Of a stretch of DNA of 64,000 bases, positions 25,741-35,742 are shown one piece after another. Within the stretch, counting starts at the first letter, position 1, and each line of letters starts with the position of its first letter. Source of the stretch: CAWCKS01 sp963763485 (GTDB lineage Bacteria > Pseudomonadota > Alphaproteobacteria > Rhizobiales > Xanthobacteraceae); contig CAVXOW010000001.1 of assembly GCA_963763485.1 (NCBI GenBank), forward strand, positions 1 through 64,000, in the 5' to 3' direction. The translations under genes were made by a program, and so were the position numbers. Under the pieces are notes generated by a model, which was given only the letters and a program-made list of their open reading frames with translations, searched no databases and was not told the origin of the DNA.

Positions 25741-25905
25741 GGCAAGCGATCTTCTCCGCCAAAGATAGTCACAACGACCTCAAGGACCGCAGCCGTGAAA
25801 TCATCCGCAGAGTTCGACGTTATCGTCTGGTGGTGCTGATCAACGTTCCGTTCGAGCGTTTCAAGGTGGCGCGTCAGGCGCACAAGGGCGCTGATGGTCT
25901 GACGT
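25741..25905 (+). pseudogene. Chimeric relic: start of the saccharopine-dehydrogenase-like gene joined to the end of the SRPBCC-like gene
   Basis: Bases 25741-25829 match 27741-27828 (the end of the flavoprotein gene and the GTG start of the reductase) closely, including the stretch AAGGACCGCAGCCGTGAAAT. The reading VKSSAEFDVIVW then breaks off, and the next bases encode VPFERFKVARQAHK, resembling FPFERFKAAREVYK at the C-terminus of 24542-25039. This indicates an old duplication followed by deletion. Not expected to encode a working protein. Confidence 0.75.
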
Positions 25906-26130
25906 CCGCAACACTTCGAAAAACTCATGACACGCACGTGACAAATCACGCTGCGCGAGAGCCATGAGCCCGCTCGGCAGCGTCGAAAGGAGGCTGTGAG
26001 AGCCTTGCATCTGTTTGCGGTGAACCGCCGGCGGATTTCCGCGGATAAAATCCGGCCATCATCTTCCTTTGATAGACCTCAATTCGTTGCACCGAGCGTG
26101 ATGCGATGGTTTTCTTAAACATCCACTTCA
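25906..26130. other. Region between the relic and the flavoprotein gene
   Basis: With the relic and the cytochrome gene's upstream part, 25568-26130 lacks an intact gene. A 61-codon minus-strand frame has no family or RBS support. It probably holds the promoter of 26131. Confidence 0.45.
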
Positions 26131-27706
26131 ATGGGCGGCCAAATGTTTGACGCCGTTGTTATTGGTTCAGGGTTGGGAGGGTTGACCGCCGCGGCCTTGC
26201 TCGCGCACGCAGGGAAGACGGTATGCGTTCTCGAACGCAACCACAGCATCGGTGGAGCGGCGTCGGCATTCAAGTCGGGGTCCCTTTTTATCGAGCCCTC
26301 ATTGCACCAGACCGCCAACCCGCATGACCCGAGCGAACCAAAGCATGCCGTCCTTGCAGATCTAGGCCTGCTCGACGACATCGAATGGGTGCCGGTATCG
26401 CCGTTCCACTCCGTACGCGGGACTTTGGTGGGTGGCCTGTTCGATCTTCCGGTCGGCTTCGATGCGGCACGCGACGCACTCCAGGCTAGATTTCCCAAGA
26501 GCCGAGGCGGCATCGCCGATCTGTTCCGGGCCATCGAGTCGATGCATGCCGGCGTCGCGCATTTGACCGAAGCTCGTGCCGAGCGATCGCTTCGCAAACT
26601 CGCGCGCGGGCTCATCGAATCGCGTGAGCTCGTGCGCGATTGGCGCCTTTCGGTCGATGAAATATTGCAACGACATCTCGGCGACGACGAAGGCGCCAAA
26701 TTCGCAATCGCCGGCAATATTAGCTACTACGCCGACGATCCGCGTCGTCTGGCGTGGCCGTTCTTCGCCATGGCGCAAGGCGGCTTTTTGAAAGCCGGCG
26801 GTGTCTACGTGAGGGGCGGTTCACACGTGCTCAGCATGAAGCTTGCGAAGATCGTGCGGAAAGGAGGAGGGACAATCCTGACCGGACGCGAGGCGGCGGC
26901 AATCGAATTGACCTCGGATGGGACACCCACCGCGGTGAGACACGTCGATGTACGCGACAAGACAGCAGAGGATCGTATCGCCACACGGGAGGTCTTCGTC
27001 AATTGCGCGCCAAATGTGCTGGCGACGATGCTTCCGGATGCCGCGCGCAATGCCTGCGAGCGCGCGTACGGCGGCATGCCACTGTCGACGTCGCTGTTCA
27101 CGGCGCATTTCGGCGTCAACCGTCCGCCGGCTCAGTTTGGCATTGACCGCTATGGCCTCGTGAGAATTCCGGATTGGATAAAGTCGCTGCGTGACATTTC
27201 AGCTGGCGCCAGAATTCTGGCGAGCGATCCCGGCAATCGGATGCCTCTCTATGGCATTGCCAACTACGACGCGATCGACAGCGGGCTGCCGAGCGACAGC
27301 CCTGCCCTCGTGACGATTGTTGGCCTTGACCGGCTGGACAACTGGACGGGGCTGACGCCAAGGCAGGAAGAGGATCGACGCGCGCGCTGGCTTGACGCCA
27401 TCCAAGCTGCGCTCGACCGGGATTATCCGGGAATCAGTGCCGCGGTGACGGAGCGCCTGTTCTTGAATGCGCGGTCGATGCACAATTTCCTCAATACGCC
27501 GGATGGAGCCGTCGACGGCTTTGCGCCCCTGCCGCCCAGCCGCGGAATTCTGGGCAGGCATTCCGCGATCACCGCGAACGCCGGTGCCCGGGATCTACCT
27601 CGCCTCCTCGTTCGCAGGGTCGGGCGGATTTACCGGGGCGATACGTTCGGGCGCCGAGGCCGCACGGACCGCGATGGCAGCTCAGAACGCAGTCAAATCG
27701 CGATGA
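26131..27706 (+). pseudogene. Phytoene desaturase/carotenoid isomerase-like FAD oxidoreductase, frameshifted near the C-terminus
   Basis: N-terminal FAD dinucleotide fold FDAVVIGSGLGGLTAAALLA and ERNHSIGGAASAF, then the amine-oxidase/CrtI-like body with GGSHVLSMKLAKIVRKGGG. Near 27550 the true frame changes: after LPPSRGI the conserved end (WAGIPRSPRTPVPGIYLASS, FAGSGGFTGAIRSGAEAA) lies one frame over and stops at 27704-27706. Removing one base at AATTCTGGG restores a 524-residue protein. In the printed frame translation instead runs on to 27783 with unrelated sequence, losing the C-terminal FAD contact. Substrate unknown. Confidence 0.78.
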
Positions 27707-27794
27707 TGCTGATGGAGTCCGCGGCATTGCGTCCGGCTGCGGCAAGTGATCTTCTTCCGTCGAAGACAATCACAATCGCTTAAGGACCGCAGCC

Positions 27795-28952
27795 GTGAAA
27801 TCATCCGCGGAATTTGACGTCATCGTCTATGGCGCAACCGGATACACCGGCCGACTGGTCGCCGAGCACCTGTCGCGAACCTATGGTTTGGGCGGCGAGG
27901 TCAAATGGGCGATGGCCGGGCGCGATGCCAAGAAACTCGTTGCGGTGCGCGACGAGATTGGCGCGCCGGCGGCAACGCCGCTGGTCACGGCCGACAGCGA
28001 CGATGCAGCCGCGCTGCGCGCGATGTGCGAGCGCGCGCGCTGTATCGTCACCACCGTCGGCCCTTACCAGCTTTATGGCTCGAAACTGGTCGCAACCTGC
28101 GCCGCAACGGGCACCGATTATTTGAACCTGTCCGGCGAATCCAACTGGATGCGGGCGATGATCGATGCCCATGACGCGGAGGCGAAGCGCTCGGGCGCAC
28201 GCATCCTGTTCTCGTGCGGCTTCGACTCCATTCCATTCGAGCTTGGCGTGATGTTCGTGCAGGACATTGCGAAACGTCGGCTCGGCCGCACCGTGCCGCG
28301 CGTCAAGGGCCGCGTGCGCAACTTAAGCGGTTCGCTCTCGGGCGGCACGCTTGCGACCGGCGAAGCGACGCGCGCCGCCGCGGCGAAAGACCCGTCGGTG
28401 ATCAGGCTGCTGGTCGACCCGTTCGCCCTGACGCCGGGCTCCCGCGGCGCCGACCAGCCACGCGGCGACAAGGTCGAGCAGGACGACGATGTTGGCGGCA
28501 AGGTCGGCCCCTGGCTGATGGCGCCGATCAATTCAAAGAACATCCACCGCTCGAACATGCTGCAGGGCCAGCCCTGGGGCGCCGACTTCGTCTATGACGA
28601 GATGGTGATCCTGCGCGACGACCAGCCGGCGCAGGCATTCACGTTCCCTGAGGGCAAGGCGCCAAAACCGGGCGAAGGGCCGACCAAGGAGGAGCGCGAG
28701 GCCGGGTTCTATGATCTCGTCTTCATCGGCATCAGCAGCGACGGCAGGAAGGTGCAGGCACAGGTCTACGGCAAGAAGGATCCAGGCTACGGCTCGACCG
28801 CCATGATCCTGGTGGAGACTGCGCTGTGTCTGTTGCGCGACGGTAGTCATGTCGGCGGCGGCATTTCGGTGCCCGGCGCCGCGCTTGGCCACAAGCTGAT
28901 CGAGCGATTGCAGGCCCACGCGCAACTGTCGTTCAAGGACGAGACGCGATGA
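27795..28952 (+). CDS. Saccharopine dehydrogenase-like / trans-acting enoyl reductase family protein
   Basis: 385 residues from GTG 27795. Rossmann NADP fold FDVIVYGATGYTGRLVAEHL, then CIVTTVGPYQLYGSKLVATC and CGFDSIPFELGVMF. This branch resembles mycobacterial trans-acting enoyl reductases (Rv2953 type) acting on polyketide-like lipids, rather than lysine catabolism. It follows the flavoprotein gene, probably in one operon. A duplicate of its 5' end exists at 25795. Confidence 0.82.
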   Translation: MKSSAEFDVIVYGATGYTGRLVAEHLSRTYGLGGEVKWAMAGRDAKKLVAVRDEIGAPAATPLVTADSDDAAALRAMCERARCIVTTVGPYQLYGSKLVATCAATGTDYLNLSGESNWMRAMIDAHDAEAKRSGARILFSCGFDSIPFELGVMFVQDIAKRRLGRTVPRVKGRVRNLSGSLSGGTLATGEATRAAAAKDPSVIRLLVDPFALTPGSRGADQPRGDKVEQDDDVGGKVGPWLMAPINSKNIHRSNMLQGQPWGADFVYDEMVILRDDQPAQAFTFPEGKAPKPGEGPTKEEREAGFYDLVFIGISSDGRKVQAQVYGKKDPGYGSTAMILVETALCLLRDGSHVGGGISVPGAALGHKLIERLQAHAQLSFKDETR

Positions 28953-29005
28953 GCGTGTGGCTGCGGTGGCGATCACGGCCGCGTTGAGCTGCTGACGACT
29001 TGCCT

Positions 29006-29728
29006 TCACGCCTCGATGGTCCACTCCTCGGCGCTGGCCCCGGCCATGGCCCGGACGCGTTCCTCGTCGGCAGCGAGTTCTTTGGCGCTGCCGCTATAGA
29101 CGATCTTGCCATCGTCGAGCACATAGGCGCGGTCGGCGATCCCCAGCGAGACCCGCACGTTCTGCTCGACGACAAGCACCGAGATTCCTTCATCGCGCAT
29201 TGCCGCGATGATGCGGAACACGTCCTTCACGATCAGCGGCGCGAGGCCCTGGCTCGGCTCGTCGAGCAGCAAGAGCCGCGGATTGAGCAGCAGCGCACGG
29301 CCGATCGACAGCATCTCCTGCTCGCCGCCAGAGAGCTGGCGGCCGAGATTGCGGCGCCGCTCGGCGAGTGCGGGAAAATACTGGAAGACACGGTCGACGG
29401 TCCATGCGCCCGGCCGCACCAGCGGCACCTTCAGATTGTCCTCGACGGTCAGGTTGGCGAAGATCCTGCGGCCCTCAGGGACATAGCCGACGCCGAGCCC
29501 TGCGATCTGGAAGGTCGGCATCCGGCTCGCATCCCGGCCGAAGATCGTCACGCGGCCCTCGCGCGCCGGTGTCAGCCCCATGATGCTGCGGAGCGTCGTG
29601 GTCTTGCCGGCGCCGTTGCGGCCGAGCAGCGCGACGATCTCGCCCTCGTTCACCTCGAGGCCCACGCCGTGGAGGATGTGGCTGCGGCCATAGAAGGTCT
29701 GCAAGCCTTGGGCCTCAAGCGGCTTCAT
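29006..29728 (-). CDS. livF: Branched-chain amino-acid-type ABC transporter ATPase LivF
   Basis: 240 residues. Walker A GRNGAGKT (36-43), signature LSGGEQEM, Walker B RLLLLDEPSQGLAP, and the H-loop region replaced by VLVVEQNV as in LivF. Its ATG overlaps the livG stop as ATGA (29725-29728). Drives uptake with the proteins at 29725-33680. Confidence 0.93.
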   Translation of the reverse strand: MKPLEAQGLQTFYGRSHILHGVGLEVNEGEIVALLGRNGAGKTTTLRSIMGLTPAREGRVTIFGRDASRMPTFQIAGLGVGYVPEGRRIFANLTVEDNLKVPLVRPGAWTVDRVFQYFPALAERRRNLGRQLSGGEQEMLSIGRALLLNPRLLLLDEPSQGLAPLIVKDVFRIIAAMRDEGISVLVVEQNVRVSLGIADRAYVLDDGKIVYSGSAKELAADEERVRAMAGASAEEWTIEA

Positions 29729-30474
29729 ACGGCTTCTCCGAGATAGGCGGCCTGCACCACGTCGGAGGCGGCGATTTCCTGCGGCGTGCCTTCCGCGAGC
29801 AGGCGGCCCTGGTCGAGCACGGTGATGCGGTCAGCGAGATGAAACACCACGCGCATGTCGTGCTCGATCAGGACGATGGTGTATTTGCTGTCGCGATGGA
29901 GTTTGCGGATCAGCCGCGTGATCTCATAGGTTTCCTGGTCGCCCATGCCGGCGGTCGGCTCGTCGAGCAAGAGCAGCCGCGGCTTCAGCGCCAGCGCCAT
30001 CGCAATCTCGGTGGCGCGCTGATCGCCGTGCGCGAGCTCGCCGACCAGGCGGTCCGCCCTGGCGGACAGCCCGACGAGACCGAGCATCTCATCGACGACC
30101 TTGTCAGTGAGGCCGGCATCGGTACGCGACGTCCACATCTTCAACGTCTGGCCGGCGGCGACCTCGGCGGCGCTCTGCACGTTCTCGCGCACGGTCAACT
30201 CGGGGAAAATCTCGGTGATCTGGAACGTGCGCGCCATGCCAAGCCCGACTCGCTTGTGCGCGGGCAGGCGCGTCACATCCTGGCCGTCGAACACGATGCT
30301 GCCGCTGGACGGCGGGAAGAAGCCGCAGATCATGTTGAAGAAGGTGGTCTTGCCGGCGCCGTTCGGGCCGATGATGGCACGAAGCTCGCCCGGCTCGACC
30401 ACCATCGACACGCCGCGTACCGCGGCAAGGCTGCCGAAATTCTTCGCGACGTTTCCGACCTCGAGCAGGCTCAT
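29725..30474 (-). CDS. livG: Branched-chain amino-acid-type ABC transporter ATPase LivG
   Basis: 249 residues starting MSLLEVGNVAKNFGSLAAVR. Walker A GPNGAGKT (36-43), LivG-specific GMARTFQITEIFPELTVREN, signature region LAHGDQRATEIAMAL, Walker B LLLLDEPTAGM, and a C-terminal AYLGEAV. It overlaps livM upstream and livF downstream by ATGA. Confidence 0.93.
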   Translation of the reverse strand: MSLLEVGNVAKNFGSLAAVRGVSMVVEPGELRAIIGPNGAGKTTFFNMICGFFPPSSGSIVFDGQDVTRLPAHKRVGLGMARTFQITEIFPELTVRENVQSAAEVAAGQTLKMWTSRTDAGLTDKVVDEMLGLVGLSARADRLVGELAHGDQRATEIAMALALKPRLLLLDEPTAGMGDQETYEITRLIRKLHRDSKYTIVLIEHDMRVVFHLADRITVLDQGRLLAEGTPQEIAASDVVQAAYLGEAV

Positions 30475-31455
30475 GATCCGCTCCGCCGCAACCGCACGCC
30501 AAGCAGGCCGCGCGGAAAGAACAGCACGACGAGAATGAAGATCACGCCGACGAACGACATCCAGTTCACCGTCATCGACGAGATGTAGTCCTGCAGCGCA
30601 ACGAACACGGTCGCGCCGATCAGCGGCCCCCAGAATGCCCGCATGCCGCCCATGACCGTCATGACCACGAAGTAACCGGAGAGCGAATAGTGCAGCGCCA
30701 GCGGATCGGCGAAGTTGTTGAGCAGCGCGTAAAGCGTACCGGCGAGCGCGGTGAAGAAGCACGAGATCGAGAACGACAGCCAGACCTGGCGTTCGACCGG
30801 AATACCAAGGAAGCGGGCACGGCGTTCGTTCTCGCGGATCGCGCGCAAGGTATGGCCGAACGGCGAGCGCACCAGGATGCCCATCAAGGTCGAGCGCGAC
30901 GGCGAATACCGCGAGCAGGAAATAATAGAAGGTGTTGCCGCTTGCGGCGATGTCGAGGGTGAATGGGCCGAATCCGATTGGCTCGCGGTGAAAGCCGCGC
31001 AGGCCGTCGAAGCCGCCGGTGAAATCGTTCCAGCTGTAAGCGAGGTAATACCAGAGCTGGCCGAAGGCGATGGTGCACATCGCGAAGTAGACGCCGCGGC
31101 GGCGCACGATCAGTGCGCCGAACAGGGTGCCGGCAAGGCCGCCAAGCAGCGTGCCGGCGAGCATGGCAAGCGGCGTCGAGGCCACGACGTATTTCAGGGT
31201 CAGCCCCGCGCCATAGGCGCCGAGCCCGAAATAGGCGGCGTGGCCGAAGCTCAACACCCCGGTGAAGCCGAGCAGCAGGTTGAGCCCCATGGCGGCGAGT
31301 GCAAACACCAGCACGCGGCCGGCGAGCGCGGTGTAACCACCAAGCAGCGGCAGCCAGACCGGCACCAGGATCAGGACCGCCCAGATCCCGACCAGCATCG
31401 CAATGCGCTGCGAGGCCGGACGGCTCGTGGTGGCGGAGGGCAAGGCGATGCTCAT
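30471..31455 (-). pseudogene. livM: Liv-type ABC permease LivM, frameshifted
   Basis: The N-terminal half (LVFALAAMGLNLLLGFTGVL, SFGHAAYFGLGAYGAGLTLK) and the C-terminal half (MGILVRSPFGHTLRAIRENE, the EAA-like loop, to FFPRGLLGVRLRRSGS) lie in frames one base apart. They join at about 30885-30888, where GACCTTGATGGGC needs one T fewer. The repaired protein has 327 residues and ends exactly at the ATGA overlap with livG. In the printed sequence the first frame happens to stay open into livG, giving a false 576-codon fusion. Confidence 0.85.
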
Positions 31456-32321
31456 GACATCATGCCCTCTTCGCCCATCAGGCCGCGCGGCCGGATCAGA
31501 AGCACGATCATCATGATGGCGTAGATCACCGCTTCGCTGGCCGAGGGATAGACGACGGTCGTCAGCGCCGCCGCGACGCCGATCAACAACCCGCCGAACA
31601 GGGTGCCGACCAGGCTGCCGACGCCGCCGACGATGATGGCGATGAAGCTCGGCAACAGGAGATCATCGCCCATGTTCGGATTGAGGCCGATCTGTCCCGC
31701 GGCGAGCACGCCGGAAAGGCCCGCCAGCATGCAGCCGACGGCGAAATTGAAGGTGCGCAACAGATGCACGTTGACGCCGAGCGAGGCCACGGTCTCCAGA
31801 TCGAGCGTGCCGGCGCGAATGCGCAAGCCGACACGGGTGCGGCGCAGAAATGTGAACAACCCGACCACGCTGACGATCACGATCGCCACCATGAAGACGC
31901 GGTACCAGGTGATAAAGAACAGCTCGGAGCTGATCGGTTGCGCCAGGATGTCGGGCAATCCCATCGGCAAGCCGTTCGGCCCCCAGATATAGCGCGCCGT
32001 GTCCTGCAGCACGAATGCCAGCCCGAATGTGAGCAGCAGGCTGTAGACCGGATCGCGATTGTAGACACGGCTGATCATCAGCCGCTCGACGATGACGCCG
32101 ATCAGCGCGGTGAGGATCGGCGAGACGACGAGCGCGCCCCAATAGCCGAGCACCGGCGACAAGGTGAAGGCGAGGTACCCGCCGAGCGCGAGGAAGTTGC
32201 CGTGCGCAAAGTTGATGACGTTCGAGAGGTTGAGAATGAGGGCCAGGCCGAGGGCCATCAGCACGTAGAACGCACCGATGATCAGCCCGTTGGTGACGTT
32301 GTAGAGAATGACCTGGATCAT
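31452..32321 (-). CDS. livH: Branched-chain amino-acid-type ABC permease LivH
   Basis: 289 residues, about eight membrane helices. LivH family blocks: NGLIIGAFYVLMALGLALIL, SNVINFAHGNFLALGGYLAF and GVLAAGQIGLNPNMGDDLLL. Its stop overlaps the livM start as ATGA. 108 bases separate it from the binding-protein gene. Confidence 0.93.
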   Translation of the reverse strand: MIQVILYNVTNGLIIGAFYVLMALGLALILNLSNVINFAHGNFLALGGYLAFTLSPVLGYWGALVVSPILTALIGVIVERLMISRVYNRDPVYSLLLTFGLAFVLQDTARYIWGPNGLPMGLPDILAQPISSELFFITWYRVFMVAIVIVSVVGLFTFLRRTRVGLRIRAGTLDLETVASLGVNVHLLRTFNFAVGCMLAGLSGVLAAGQIGLNPNMGDDLLLPSFIAIIVGGVGSLVGTLFGGLLIGVAAALTTVVYPSASEAVIYAIMMIVLLIRPRGLMGEEGMMS

Positions 32322-32429
32322 CGGTCCTCGATGTGCGGGATCGTGTCGGTGTCAGCAGCGAGCCGGAGCGCGACAGCGTTCGAATGAACCACCGTCGCGC
32401 TCCGGGTTATCCACGTCTCGAGATCATGC

Positions 32430-33680
32430 TCAGGTCGGACGGACCATCTTGCACCCGGTCTCTTCCACCGTGCCGGCGGCCTCCTCCCCGGAGACCATCG
32501 AATTGATGGTGAAGACGTTGTCCGGGTTGTCCTTCGGGGGATGGACCTCGCCGACGAAGATATTGGGCATCAGTTCGTGATCGCCCTTGCGGTAGCGCAC
32601 CTTACCGGGCTGCAGCGCCACGTCCGGCGGCAGTTCGAAATCCTCGAGCGCCGCAGCGAGCTTCGGGCCCTCGAGCGATTTCGCCTTCTCGGCGCCGAGG
32701 CGCACCGTGTGCATCGACACATAGCCGAACCAGTCGCGTGCCGAGGGCGTCTTCTTGGTCGCGGCGCGGTAGTCGGCGACGAACTTCACGACCTCCGGGA
32801 CCTTCGGCTGATCCCACCACCACTCCATGTCCCACCAGCCGGCTTGCGCGTCCGGTTGCAGCGCTTTGACGGTTTCGAGCTCGAACAGCGCGCCGCCAAG
32901 CGCCATGTCCTTCTGCATGCCGAACTGGATGAACTGCTTCATGCAGTTGATCTGCGTCAGCCCGCCCATGTTGTTGAGGAGCACGTTGGGCTTGTAGGCC
33001 TTGGCCTTGATCAGCGTGGCCGAGAAATCGGTGTTATTGATCGGCAGCATGTCGCCTTCATAGGTGCCGCCGAGCTTCTTCAGCGCCTTGATGAAGCCGT
33101 CCTGCAGCGTGTGGCCGTAAGCATAGTCCGGCGTGACGAAGAACCATTTCTTGCCGAACCGTTTCACAAGCTCGGGCGTAATCGCCGCCGTATCCATCGT
33201 CGTCGTGTTGCAGACGCGGAACACGTTCCACTTGCAGTCCGCGCCGGTGATCGGATCGGTGTGGCCGCCCGGCACGATATGGAACACCTTCGCGTCGCTG
33301 GTGACCTGCGACATCGCATAGGCAATGCCGGAATTGACGTCGCCGAGAATCGCGGCGACCTTGTCGCGATCGATCAGCTTGTGCGTCTTCGCCACGCCGG
33401 TGCCGACGTCATTGGCGGAATCTTCGACCAGCAGCTGAACCTGTCGGCCGAGAATGCCGCCCTTCTTGTTGATCTCGGCTTCCGCGTACTTGGCGCCGTC
33501 GACCTCGCTCTGGGCGAGCGCCGACAGCACGCCCGTCAGCGGGTTGACCATGCCGATCTTGACCGGTTCGTCACCGAGCGCCCTGACGATGAACGGTGCG
33601 CTGACGACCTGGCTGAAGCCGAGCGCAACACCCGCCTTGATAACGGTACGCCGACCAATCGGCGTCCTGAAGTTTGACAT
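32430..33680 (-). CDS. Branched-chain amino-acid-type substrate-binding protein (LivK family)
   Basis: 416 residues from the ATG at 33680, preceded by GGGAGG. Tat-like signal (GRRTVIKAGVALGFSQVVSA), then PVKIGMVNPLTGVLSALAQS, GRQVQLLVEDSANDVGTGVA and FVTPDYAYGHTLQDGF, typical type I periplasmic binding-protein lobes. First gene of the operon; its ligand may be an amino acid, amide or aromatic acid. Confidence 0.92.
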   Translation of the reverse strand: MSNFRTPIGRRTVIKAGVALGFSQVVSAPFIVRALGDEPVKIGMVNPLTGVLSALAQSEVDGAKYAEAEINKKGGILGRQVQLLVEDSANDVGTGVAKTHKLIDRDKVAAILGDVNSGIAYAMSQVTSDAKVFHIVPGGHTDPITGADCKWNVFRVCNTTTMDTAAITPELVKRFGKKWFFVTPDYAYGHTLQDGFIKALKKLGGTYEGDMLPINNTDFSATLIKAKAYKPNVLLNNMGGLTQINCMKQFIQFGMQKDMALGGALFELETVKALQPDAQAGWWDMEWWWDQPKVPEVVKFVADYRAATKKTPSARDWFGYVSMHTVRLGAEKAKSLEGPKLAAALEDFELPPDVALQPGKVRYRKGDHELMPNIFVGEVHPPKDNPDNVFTINSMVSGEEAAGTVEETGCKMVRPT

Positions 33681-34283
33681 TGCCAACCTCCCTGGTTGTT
33701 TTTGCTGTCGGGGCTTTGCCTCCGACCGTTGCGGAAAGAGCCGCAACGTGTGCCGGTTTTTTCCGGCGCCTTGGCCCTCATTCTCGCAAAATTGTCGGCG
33801 GCAGCTCTTGGGCCTGCGACCGCGACGAGTTGGATCAAGGGCATGCCCCTGATCAGCTATGATTATTATTCAGACCAGAAAGCTTTCGAGCGCTGCAGAC
33901 ACTAACGCGCCCCCTTCGGGCTGCCGTCTGACGCGACATGCTCGCCGAGGATGCTTCGTTGTACCGGCTCGTCAGGTCACCGGACAAGTACGCGACGGTA
34001 ACATTCTTGGCAGATTTGCAAAGGCTGTTTCTGCGACCTGGCAAAGCGACGGCGGCCGAATTCATCAGACTAAAGTTGATCGCGTTCATGACAATGGATT
34101 GAAGCAGATAGGCTCCGTGCCCATTTTCTCTCGGCTGAATGTCGGCTCGGACGTATGCTCCGCAGTGACGCGGAGCCTGCCGTCTCGCAACGGAAATCGC
34201 GGCATCAACTCGGGTTCATCGTCCCTCCCCACTATCGTCGCCCGCCGCCAGCCTTTAGGATTTTGGCGGTGGCGGGAGCGGCA
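33681..34283. other. Divergent intergenic region between the ABC operon and the FecR gene
   Basis: About 600 bases without a supportable gene. It holds the leader of the ABC operon and the promoter region of the FecR-domain gene. The most notable site is a 22-bp dyad at 33833-33854 (see separate entry). An AT-richer stretch runs from 33850 to 34110. Confidence 0.6.
33833..33854. promoter_or_regulatory. 22-bp near-perfect palindrome upstream of the Liv-type operon
   Basis: Arms GATCA.GGGCA and TGCCC.TGATC pair at ten of eleven positions around a central AT. It lies 153 bases upstream of the binding-protein ATG. It could be an operator for a GntR, LysR or similar regulator. Confidence 0.45.
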
Positions 34284-35547
34284 ATGAGAACCAAAGGCTG
34301 GATCGGATGCCTCTTGGCGATCGGCGTCGCCGTCGCGTCAACCGCATCCTATGCCACTTCAGATCCGTCGGTCGACACTGCGCAGGTCCCGCCAAACCCG
34401 TCCGAAAACTTAGGCGCGTCGCACGGCATCCTGCTCAAACTCGCGCAGGGGGAGAGCGCGGCCCCCGCTCCCACGACGACATCGCCCGCGCCGGCGACGA
34501 CGATACCGGACCAAACTCCGGCAGCTTCAATCGGCACCGTCGTCTCCGTGCAGGGCAACGCCACGGCTGAGCGCAACGGTGAAAATCTCGTGCTCAAGGC
34601 CAACGACGAAATCTTCAAAGGCGATACGCTGAAGACCTCGGCCAATTCGGCGCTCGGCGTCATCTTCGATGACGAGACGACATTCAATCTGCGTGCCAAT
34701 GCCAGCATCACCATTGACGATTTCGTCTATCAGGAAGGTAGCGACAAGAACGACGCAGCCATCGCTGTGCTGGCTGGCACGGTCGCGTTCGTCGCCAGCG
34801 CCGTCGCCAAGACCGGCGACATGACGATCGCGACGCCGGTTTCGACACTCGGCATTCGCGGCACGACCGGGCTCGTCGAAGTCCGTCCATCAGGAAGCGG
34901 TGCGGTCACCGACAATATCAAGCTCTATCCGGATGCCGACGGCCATGTCGGCCGGATCGAAATCCACGGCCATGACGGCACCGCGCTGGGGGTTCTGACC
35001 CGCGGCGCCAGCGGATTTGCGATCCGCGGTGGCGCTGGTGCGCGCGCGACCGCGGTCGCGCTACGGATTTCGCCGGAGCAGGCCGCGCGCGATCAGACGA
35101 TCGTGCGGCAAACCCATCAGGCACAAAGTTCCGGACGTACCATTGTGCAACAGCGGCGTCAGCGCCAGCCCGGCGCGACAAGCCCGCAACAACAGCGTCC
35201 GCAACAATCCCCGACGCAGCAGAGGCCACAACGATTGCAGCCGCAACAGCCCCCGACCCAACAGCGGCCACAGCAATTGCGGCCACAACAGTCGCCGACG
35301 CCGCCTAACCAGCCAAATCCGAACTTGCCAAGGCAAAACCTGCGCAACCAGACGCCGACCGGGCCCGGTTCGCAGCAACTGCAGCAGAATTCTGCCGGCT
35401 CCACCGCCGCAACCACAGTTGCGCGCGCCGCAGCCCCAGCGTCAGGGGCTTCAGCCACCGCGCGTCGGCCCAGCGCAGCGGCTCGTGGTGCCGACCGGCC
35501 GCAAGCCCGCGCCCGCTCAGGCGCGAAAGAAGCCGAAGCCGCAGTGA
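34284..35547 (+). pseudogene. Exported FecR-domain protein with Pro/Gln-rich tail, frameshifted
   Basis: Signal peptide MRTKGWIGCLLAIGVAVAST to SYA; FecR domain (SIGTVVSVQGNATAERNGEN, FKGDTLKTSANSALGVIFDD, ETTFNLRANASITIDDFVY; TPVSTLGIRGTTGLVEV). The C-terminal half is Pro/Gln-rich with a 42-base imperfect tandem repeat (from 35211) encoding PTQQRPQ-type units. Near 35390 the strongly GC3-biased frame moves by one: LPAPPPQPQLRAPQPQRQGL to RKKPKPQ and a stop at 35545-35547. Removing one T at AATTCTG gives 420 residues. In the printed frame the open frame runs on to 35969 with no coding character. Probably a surface or periplasmic protein. Confidence 0.75.
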
Positions 35548-35742
35548 GTTTGAGCGGAGCGCGATGCCTTCGTAACCGGCCAGAACGACGACGACCACCA
35601 GCGCCACAAAGGTGGCCGACAAGAAACATGTCCACGGCAAAAGCTCCCGAACCGATTGTTCTCGAACTTTGCCGGCCCTACAATCGCCGAACCCGCGAAC
35701 TCCGCGGAAGACAGCCTCCTCCAGCACGAGCTTTAGACCGTC

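Noticed and set aside
25946..26131. 61-codon minus-strand frame
   Set aside because: No RBS or family; it antisenses the flavoprotein promoter.
29725..31455. A genuine LivM-LivG fusion protein
   Set aside because: The middle 140 codons in that frame have no permease similarity, while the correct permease end is found one frame over and ends at an ATGA overlap with livG.
33859..34287. 142-codon open frame upstream of the FecR gene
   Set aside because: No coding bias or homology; the region is AT-rich and contains regulatory dyads.
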